From Aequorivita sp. (GTDB taxonomy: Bacteria > Bacteroidota > Bacteroidia > Flavobacteriales > Flavobacteriaceae), in contig JAGQYZ010000150.1 of the NCBI GenBank assembly GCA_020435865.1, positions 1 to 6,299 of the forward strand: a stretch of 6,299 nt of DNA, given 5' to 3'. A program made the translations under genes and the position numbers. The notes under the pieces are model-generated. The model ran no database searches, was not told the origin of the DNA, and saw nothing but the letters and a program-made list of their open reading frames with translations. This document shows, piece after piece, positions 1 through 4,416 of the stretch. Each line of letters begins with the position of its first letter. The stretch's first letter is position 1.

Positions 1-328
1 CATTTTTTATGGTATTAAAACAATGTGGGCAAGTGGTAACTATTTTTTTTATTTCATAACCGTTCAGCACCTCAATATTCGCCATAGCCTGCATTTGGAA
101 CAGAAATTCATTTCCAGCTCTTTTTGCAGGATCACCAGTGCAACTTTCCTCGGTTCCTAAAACAGCGAAATCTATATTTGCTTTGTTAAGTAGCTTAACG
201 AAGGCTTTGGTTATTTTTTTTGCACGGTCGTCAAAACTCCCAGCGCAGCCAACCCAAAACAGTACTTCCGGTTGCTTGCCTTGGGCCATATATTCGGCCA
301 TTGTTGGGACTTTTATTTGTTCAGTCAT
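1..328 (-). CDS. CCG-domain Fe-S oxidoreductase subunit (HdrD/EMO-like C-terminal half), partial
   Basis: Only the first 109 residues lie in the window; the gene starts at ATG 328-326 and continues past the left edge. The visible part is one cysteine-rich CCG-type domain: C28 in WVGCAGSFDDR, C63 in EESCTGDPAKR, and C100-x2-C103 in TTCPHCFNT. Such domains hold a special [4Fe-4S] cluster in HdrB/HdrD, GlcF/LutA-type proteins and membrane ETF:menaquinone oxidoreductases (EMO). The SCTGDP and GNEFLFQ wording is, from memory, typical of the first of two CCG domains in EMO-type proteins, so a second domain is expected beyond the edge. The usual Cys-Cys pair is reduced to Cys-Thr (C63-T64). No transmembrane segment or signal peptide is seen, so it is probably a cytoplasmic partner of the membrane 4Fe-4S protein encoded at 846-2156, from which a HAD gene separates it. 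The electron donor (perhaps ETF) is inferred. Family call firm, exact role uncertain. Confidence 0.85.
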   Translation of the reverse strand, partial: MTEQIKVPTMAEYMAQGKQPEVLFWVGCAGSFDDRAKKITKAFVKLLNKANIDFAVLGTEESCTGDPAKRAGNEFLFQMQAMANIEVLNGYEIKKIVTTCPHCFNTIKN

Positions 329-350
329 TTCTTAAAGTTTCTATTTTCAA

Positions 351-373
351 CCCTTCGACTGCGCTCAGGGTGA
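351..373. repeat. Intergenic repeat-like element, weakly palindromic
   Basis: This 23-bp stretch lies between the stop of the HAD gene (383) and the start of the CCG gene (328). It begins CCCTTCGACTGCGCTCAGGG and ends with TGA. The outer CCCT/AGGG ends pair, and an inner CTG-AGCG-CAG hairpin can form on the - strand. From memory, nearly identical sequences (CACCCTGAGCGCAGTCGAAG) occur many times between genes in Flavobacteriia and some other bacteria. Only one copy is present here, so the repeat nature rests on recall. It lies in the transcribed spacer of a - strand operon and could act as an RNA hairpin or weak attenuator. Confidence 0.55.
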
Positions 374-382
374 TAATTAATA

Positions 383-817
383 TTAATCTTCAAACACTTC
401 AATGGTCACTTCTTTCTCTACCAAATCTGTAAATCTACCTTTATATCGCGTAGCTCTCACTAAATGGTTATCCACCCAATGATAGTTACCACCGCGAGGT
501 TTTCCCATCAACATACTGTGGTATTTAAAACCGTGCTTTTTAAGCCAAGTTTCGGTTACTTCGCGATGGGCTTCGGTTCGGGAGGTAAAAAAACAGATGA
601 CGTTCCCTTCATCATACCACTTGTTCAAGGTTTTTAAAGCATCTGGAAATGGTTTACAGGTTGCCATTCGTTCGGGTTCCTCATTTGGAATATCATCGGT
701 AATTGTTCCGTCAATGTCTATCAAGTAATTTTTTATCCCTTCGGGAAGAATTGGGCTAACGTGTTCACCCTTTTCTACTTTCTCGTGCAGCATTTTTTCT
801 ACTTCCTCTTTCTTCAT
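383..817 (-). CDS. Small HAD-superfamily phosphatase-like protein
   Basis: A complete 144-residue protein with the HAD fold motifs in order. Motif I is D34-I-D36-G-T38, with nucleophile D34 and general acid D36; motif II is T78-S79-R80 in FFTSRTEAH; motif III is probably K106 in MGKPRGGNYH; motif IV is D116-N117, with Asn where many family members have a second Asp. There is little room for a cap domain, so it is probably a capless HAD acting on an exposed or large substrate, predicted to be a Mg2+-dependent phosphohydrolase. It has no signal peptide or membrane segment and should be cytoplasmic. Similar short proteins are, as I recall, often named phosphoheptose isomerase, but no SIS domain is visible and that name looks wrong. 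It starts 28 bp after the membrane Fe-S gene, with no promoter motif between, so it is probably cotranscribed. The substrate is unknown. Confidence 0.85.
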   Translation of the reverse strand: MKKEEVEKMLHEKVEKGEHVSPILPEGIKNYLIDIDGTITDDIPNEEPERMATCKPFPDALKTLNKWYDEGNVICFFTSRTEAHREVTETWLKKHGFKYHSMLMGKPRGGNYHWVDNHLVRATRYKGRFTDLVEKEVTIEVFED

Positions 818-845
818 TATTATTTCTTTTCAATTCAAAATACAA

Positions 846-2156
846 TCAATTTTCATTCTTCCAATTCAATCGATCCATTTGGTTGTATGGCCAAGGTGCG
901 CCGTTGTTTTCAATATTTGTCATCGCAACATTCAACTCTGTTGGAGCTGCCGATTGTTCCATTACCAAGTATTGGCGCATATCCATAATAATGCTCAATG
1001 GGTCAATACTTACGGGACAAGCCTCTACACAGGCGTTACAAGTGGTGCAGGCCCAAAGTTCTTCCCTTGTAATATAATCGTCCAACAATTGTTTTCCGTC
1101 GGGTTTAAATTCACCTTTATTAGCATCTATATTTTTACCAACTTCTTCCAATCTGTCACGTGTATCCATCATAATTTTACGAGGTGACAATTTTTTCCCT
1201 GTTTGATTTGCAGGACATTCGCTGGTACAACGTCCACATTCTGTACAGGTATAAGCGTTAAGAAGGTTGACCCAACTTAAATCTTGTACATCGCTTGCTC
1301 CAAATTTTGCAGGTGCTTCGGTACTTTCTGGTTGAGCGGCAAACGGATCGACATTAGGATCCATCATCATTTTAACTTCATTAGTCACCGATTCTAAATT
1401 ATTGAATTGTCCTTTTGGTGTTAATTTGCCATAAAAAGTGTTTGGAAATGCTAATAAAATATGTAAATGCTTAGAAAAATATAAGTAGTTTAGAAATATT
1501 AAAATTCCTAAAATATGCAACCACCAAGCGCTTTGTTCTATAACATGAATCGTGTTTTCTGAAAAATTATTAAATAATGGTTTAATTAATTGACTGACAA
1601 TATTTCCAGAATTAAGACTTTGAAAATGGCTATCTGTTGCATTCATCACTAAAAACAAAGTCATCAAAATCATTTCAAAATACAGAATAAAATTACCATC
1701 ATTTTTTGGCCAACCTTTCATTTCTGGCTTCCAAAAGCGCTGTAGTCTCTGAACATTTCGTCGTGTCCAAAAAAGAATAACACCTATCAAAACCAATAGT
1801 GCCAGTATTTCAAAAGAGGCAATTAAAAAGTTGTACAATCCTGCGGGAAGTACTTTTGAAAAAATTCGGTGTGTGCCAAAAATACCATCTATGATAATTT
1901 CAAGAACTTCAATATTGATGATTACGAACCCAATATAAACAAACAAGTGCAGCAATCCCGGAATGGGCCTCACCACCATTTTTGATTGCCCCAAAGCAAT
2001 TCTGAAAACGTTGCTCCAACGTTGGCTTTTATGATCAGAAGCGTCCACGTCATGCCCCAACTTGATGTTGCGGATTACTTTACGGATATTTTGCGTAAAA
2101 TAACCTATACCCGCTATTAGGGCGATGCTGAAGAGTATGTTCGGAATGTATTGCAT
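846..2156 (-). CDS. Membrane cytochrome b / 2x[4Fe-4S] oxidoreductase subunit (HdrE- or EMO-like)
   Basis: A complete 436-residue protein. The N-terminal half has about five hydrophobic segments (near residues 4-22, 66-90, 105-130, 155-175, 210-230), as in NarI/HdrE-type cytochrome b domains. Candidate haem ligands are H70 in the second segment and H214, H230 and H232 around the last. The C-terminal half is ferredoxin-like with two motifs of form C-x2-C-x2-C-x3-C-P: C304, C307, C310, C314 and C370, C373, C376, C380. This is the front end of HdrDE- and EMO-type enzymes, which pass electrons between a soluble donor and menaquinone. The CCG domains that normally follow are absent; the gene at 328-1 supplies at least one. 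The start ATG lies 3 bp after the MCE gene stop, suggesting translational coupling. Donor and direction of electron flow are inferred; ETF or another soluble carrier is possible. Confidence 0.88.
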   Translation of the reverse strand: MQYIPNILFSIALIAGIGYFTQNIRKVIRNIKLGHDVDASDHKSQRWSNVFRIALGQSKMVVRPIPGLLHLFVYIGFVIINIEVLEIIIDGIFGTHRIFSKVLPAGLYNFLIASFEILALLVLIGVILFWTRRNVQRLQRFWKPEMKGWPKNDGNFILYFEMILMTLFLVMNATDSHFQSLNSGNIVSQLIKPLFNNFSENTIHVIEQSAWWLHILGILIFLNYLYFSKHLHILLAFPNTFYGKLTPKGQFNNLESVTNEVKMMMDPNVDPFAAQPESTEAPAKFGASDVQDLSWVNLLNAYTCTECGRCTSECPANQTGKKLSPRKIMMDTRDRLEEVGKNIDANKGEFKPDGKQLLDDYITREELWACTTCNACVEACPVSIDPLSIIMDMRQYLVMEQSAAPTELNVAMTNIENNGAPWPYNQMDRLNWKNEN

Positions 2157-2159
2157 GGT

Positions 2160-3110
2160 TTATTCGTCTGGGTTGTCAGGCTTTACGTATTCTTTCTGCT
2201 TTTTTCCAAATACAGAAATGTTGACGTATCTTTTTGGGTTCAGTTTTACATCTTGCAGCAGCTGCTCAAGCTGCCGTGAGGCACCTTCCAAGTTTTCGTA
2301 AAGCTTCTCGTCTTTTAAAAGTTTTCCAATAGAACCATCCCCATTCTCCACTCCAGCTACAATTTTATCCATATTGTCAACTACATCTTGCAAATCATTA
2401 ACCAATTTTCCAGTTTCCAATTTAGCTAAGGAATCTGTCAGTCTAGAAAGATTGTCTGCTGTTTTATCCAGATTTGTAAATGTATTGTCCAGTTTTCCGG
2501 TATTGTTTGAAAGAATTTGATTTAAGTTTTCAGAAACCCCAGAAAAAGAATTTAATGTATTATTTAGGTTTTCGATGGCTTCTTTTAGGTTTTTTTGAGT
2601 CTCTTTATCAACGATTGCATTTATACTCAATAAAAGTGTATCTACTGTTGCTAAGGTATTATTTACCTTTTTTTCCAAAGGACCAAGTGCTTTTGAAACG
2701 GCAGTCAACATACCATCTTCCACATCGCCACGAAGGGTGTCACCACTTTTGGCAATGTTTTTTGCATCATACTCTGGGAAAATCCCCAAGTTTTTTCCGC
2801 CAAGAAGACCAGAGCTATAAATTCTAACAATACTGTTTCTTGAAAAGTCGAATTCTTTTTCTATAGTAAATTTAACAACCAACCCCCCTTTTGAATTGGC
2901 GAAGGTTATATCCTGAACTTTACCCACGGTAAGTCCATTGATAGTCACAGGTGCCGCTTGGGCCAAACCTTCCACGTTGTCGTATTTTACGTAGAATTCA
3001 CGATTTTTGTCTAACAGATTTGTGCCTTGTAAAAAACTGTACCCAAATATTAATAATAGTATGGCGCCAATGGCAAGAATTCCAGTTTTAACTTCTTTAG
3101 TTAGTCTCAA
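2160..3110 (-). CDS. mlaD: MCE/MlaD family lipid-transport protein (TTG start)
   Basis: A 316-residue protein: short basic N-terminus, one membrane anchor (about residues 9-27), an MCE domain (about 37-115, with VEGLAQAAPVTINGLTVGKV), then a long helical region rich in Asn, Leu and Asp (about 130-290) that probably forms a coiled coil or tube in the periplasm, and a charged tail after NPKRYVNISVF. MCE proteins bind lipids and move them between inner and outer membranes with an MlaE permease and MlaF ATPase; neither is in this window. The start is TTG at 3110-3108: the frame has a stop shortly upstream, no ATG before the membrane anchor, and the basic TKEVKTG motif follows at once. It lies 54 bp after the amidase stop and 3 bp before the redox gene. 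The mlaD symbol is by family; orthology to E. coli MlaD is not shown. Confidence 0.88.
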   Translation of the reverse strand: MRLTKEVKTGILAIGAILLLIFGYSFLQGTNLLDKNREFYVKYDNVEGLAQAAPVTINGLTVGKVQDITFANSKGGLVVKFTIEKEFDFSRNSIVRIYSSGLLGGKNLGIFPEYDAKNIAKSGDTLRGDVEDGMLTAVSKALGPLEKKVNNTLATVDTLLLSINAIVDKETQKNLKEAIENLNNTLNSFSGVSENLNQILSNNTGKLDNTFTNLDKTADNLSRLTDSLAKLETGKLVNDLQDVVDNMDKIVAGVENGDGSIGKLLKDEKLYENLEGASRQLEQLLQDVKLNPKRYVNISVFGKKQKEYVKPDNPDE

Positions 3111-3132
3111 GAGTGTGATTTTAGATTTTGAA

Positions 3133-3140
3133 CAAATTTA
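3133..3140 (-). promoter_or_regulatory. Candidate -7 element (TAAATTTG) upstream of the MCE gene
   Basis: The - strand reads TAAATTTG, matching the Bacteroidota -7 consensus TAnnTTTG. It lies 22 bp before the TTG start, which would give a leader of under 20 nt. No TTG is found at the usual -33 distance, so the call is tentative. It could give the MCE and redox genes transcription independent of the amidase. Confidence 0.35.
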
Positions 3141-3143
3141 AAT

Positions 3144-3177
3144 GATAAATATAAAGAAAGCACGCTAATTGGCTTTC
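3144..3177 (-). terminator. Weak terminator- or attenuator-like hairpin over the amidase stop
   Basis: On the - strand, GAAAGC (3177-3172) and GCTTTC (3161-3156) form a perfect 6-bp stem with a 10-nt loop that contains the amidase TAG stop (3167-3165). A T-rich run, TTTATATTTATC, follows at once. The stem is short and half AT, so termination would be partial at most. Together with the candidate promoter just downstream it could uncouple the amidase from the MCE and redox genes. Confidence 0.35.
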
Positions 3178-4286
3178 GATTTTAACACTTCTGATACATT
3201 CATTTTTTTTCCTTTTTTGAAGGCAACAATATAGGCAGATGGAAACCCTTTTTGCTGAACAAAGGTTTTCATCACCTGAATTTTGTTGTAATCAGCAGTT
3301 TCTCCATAGTAATATTTAAACAGGCCATCTTCTTTCTCACGAGCTACATCTTTAAGACCTTTAAAATTAGTAGGTTTTGGTTCCAACTTTCGTTTACTTG
3401 CTGCCAATTGAACTCTAAAGGTTACGCCTTCATAAATATCTTCTTTGGTTGTTTCAATTGCCTTTTCAACTTCTAGTTCCTTTACTTCAGGATCTTTAAT
3501 TTTTTCGTTTGCAGCGGAAAGGCTATTTATATAAGCTTTAATGGCATTAGTTATTTCACGTGCCATATCGGTCTGCCCTTTTGCAGAATTTAGATAAGCG
3601 CCTTCAGTTTTGTTTGTAAGGAATCCTGTTTCAATCAAAACGCTAGGCATATAGGTGTTATGAAGCACCCAAAAACCAGCCTGCTTTACGCTGCGGTCGT
3701 TTTGTTTCAAATTGTTTACTATATTATTTTGAACTAAACTTGCCAAAAGAATACTTTGATCTAAGTATTCTTCCTGCATCAAAACCATTCCTATTAATGA
3801 TTCTGGAGCATTTGGGTCAAAACCACCATATTTTTCTTTATAGTTGTCCTCTAAGTAGATCACTTCGTTTTCTTTTTTTGCGACCTCAAAGTTTGCTTGG
3901 CTTTTGTGCAAACCCAACACAAAGGTTTCAGTTCCATGAGCTTGGCTTTTATGAGCGTTACAATGCACAGAGACAAAAAGATCAGCATCTGCCCTATTGG
4001 CTATTGCAGCACGTTCACGCAGCTCAATAAAGACGTTGGTTTTTCGAGTATATATAACTTTTACATTGGGAAGTTTTTCAAGCTCAGCACCAATTTTTAA
4101 AACAATGTTCAGTGCAATTTCAGATTCCTTATAGCCATTGCCAATATTTCCTGTGTCATGTCCACCGTGTCCTGCATCCAAAACCACTACAAATGGCTTA
4201 ATTGGGTTTTCAACTGCAGAAACAGAAAATGAAAAAAGAGAAAGACTTAGTATTAATACGAAAGAAGGAAAAATTTTCGTTTTCAT
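3165..4286 (-). CDS. N-acetylmuramoyl-L-alanine amidase (Amidase_3) with C-terminal SPOR-like domain
   Basis: A 373-residue secreted zinc amidase that cuts the bond between MurNAc and the stem peptide, typically to separate daughter cells. Residues 1-24 are a signal peptide (MKTK, hydrophobic core, then SVSA before VENP). The Amidase_3 domain (about 32-255) shows zinc ligands H40 (DAGHGG), E54 (YKESEI) and H108 (SVHCNA), and catalytic E219 (VLIETGFLTN). A helical insert (about 126-178) sits where AmiB/AmiC-type enzymes carry a self-blocking helix, so activator-dependent control is plausible. A charged linker leads to a SPOR-like domain (about 288-357, FRVQLAAS to SAYIVAF) expected to bind denuded septal glycan. 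I chose ATG 4286 over the in-frame ATG at 4331 because it gives a clean signal peptide; the longer form would add 15 residues ahead of it. It is the first gene of the leftward series. Confidence 0.9.
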   Translation of the reverse strand: MKTKIFPSFVLILSLSLFSFSVSAVENPIKPFVVVLDAGHGGHDTGNIGNGYKESEIALNIVLKIGAELEKLPNVKVIYTRKTNVFIELRERAAIANRADADLFVSVHCNAHKSQAHGTETFVLGLHKSQANFEVAKKENEVIYLEDNYKEKYGGFDPNAPESLIGMVLMQEEYLDQSILLASLVQNNIVNNLKQNDRSVKQAGFWVLHNTYMPSVLIETGFLTNKTEGAYLNSAKGQTDMAREITNAIKAYINSLSAANEKIKDPEVKELEVEKAIETTKEDIYEGVTFRVQLAASKRKLEPKPTNFKGLKDVAREKEDGLFKYYYGETADYNKIQVMKTFVQQKGFPSAYIVAFKKGKKMNVSEVLKSKAN

Positions 4287-4360
4287 ATACCTGTTAACGA
4301 TTAATAAAAATTGATATTTTAAAAATTTCATTTAAAAAAACGTACCCGAAAAAATATGTT

Positions 4361-4368
4361 TATTTTTG
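4361..4368 (+). promoter_or_regulatory. lptD: Candidate lptD -7 element (TATTTTTG)
   Basis: TATTTTTG fits the Bacteroidota TAnnTTTG -7 consensus and lies 48 bp before the TTG start at 4417, which implies a leader of roughly 40 nt. No TTG is visible at the normal -33 distance upstream, but that box is weakly conserved. It is the only match on this strand between the two divergent genes. Confidence 0.45.
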
Positions 4369-4387
4369 AGCGTTTCAAATACTGAGC

Positions 4388-4395
4388 CAAAACTA
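4388..4395 (-). promoter_or_regulatory. Candidate amidase -7 element (TAGTTTTG)
   Basis: The - strand reads TAGTTTTG, matching TAnnTTTG. A TTG at 4422-4420 on the same strand could be a -33 box, but the 24-bp spacer is a little long. Transcription would start near 4382, about 95 nt before the chosen amidase ATG. It lies to the right of the candidate lptD -7 element, so the two transcripts would start facing and overlapping each other by a few bases. Confidence 0.35.
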
Positions 4396-4416
4396 CAAAA
4401 TAATAGCATCAGCACA

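Noticed and set aside
138..432. Short + strand frames opposite the CCG and HAD genes
   Set aside because: They are antisense to well-supported Fe-S and HAD coding regions and show no domain of their own. The + strand frames at 761-1187, 2480-2827, 3252-3476 and 3740-4100 are rejected for the same reason.
737..745. CCCTTCGGG palindrome resembling part of the 351-373 element
   Set aside because: It lies inside the HAD coding region and encodes the Pro-Glu-Gly of LPEGIKN, so coding need explains it.
383..817. Phosphoheptose isomerase (GmhA-like) identity
   Set aside because: No SIS fold motifs are seen, while the HAD motifs DIDGT, FTSR and the Lys and Asp-Asn sites are clear.
4287..4331. Longer amidase start at ATG 4331
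   Set aside because: It adds 15 residues (MKFLKYQFLLIVNRY) before a complete signal peptide that begins at ATG 4286. It cannot be fully excluded, since the N-terminus would still be hydrophobic.
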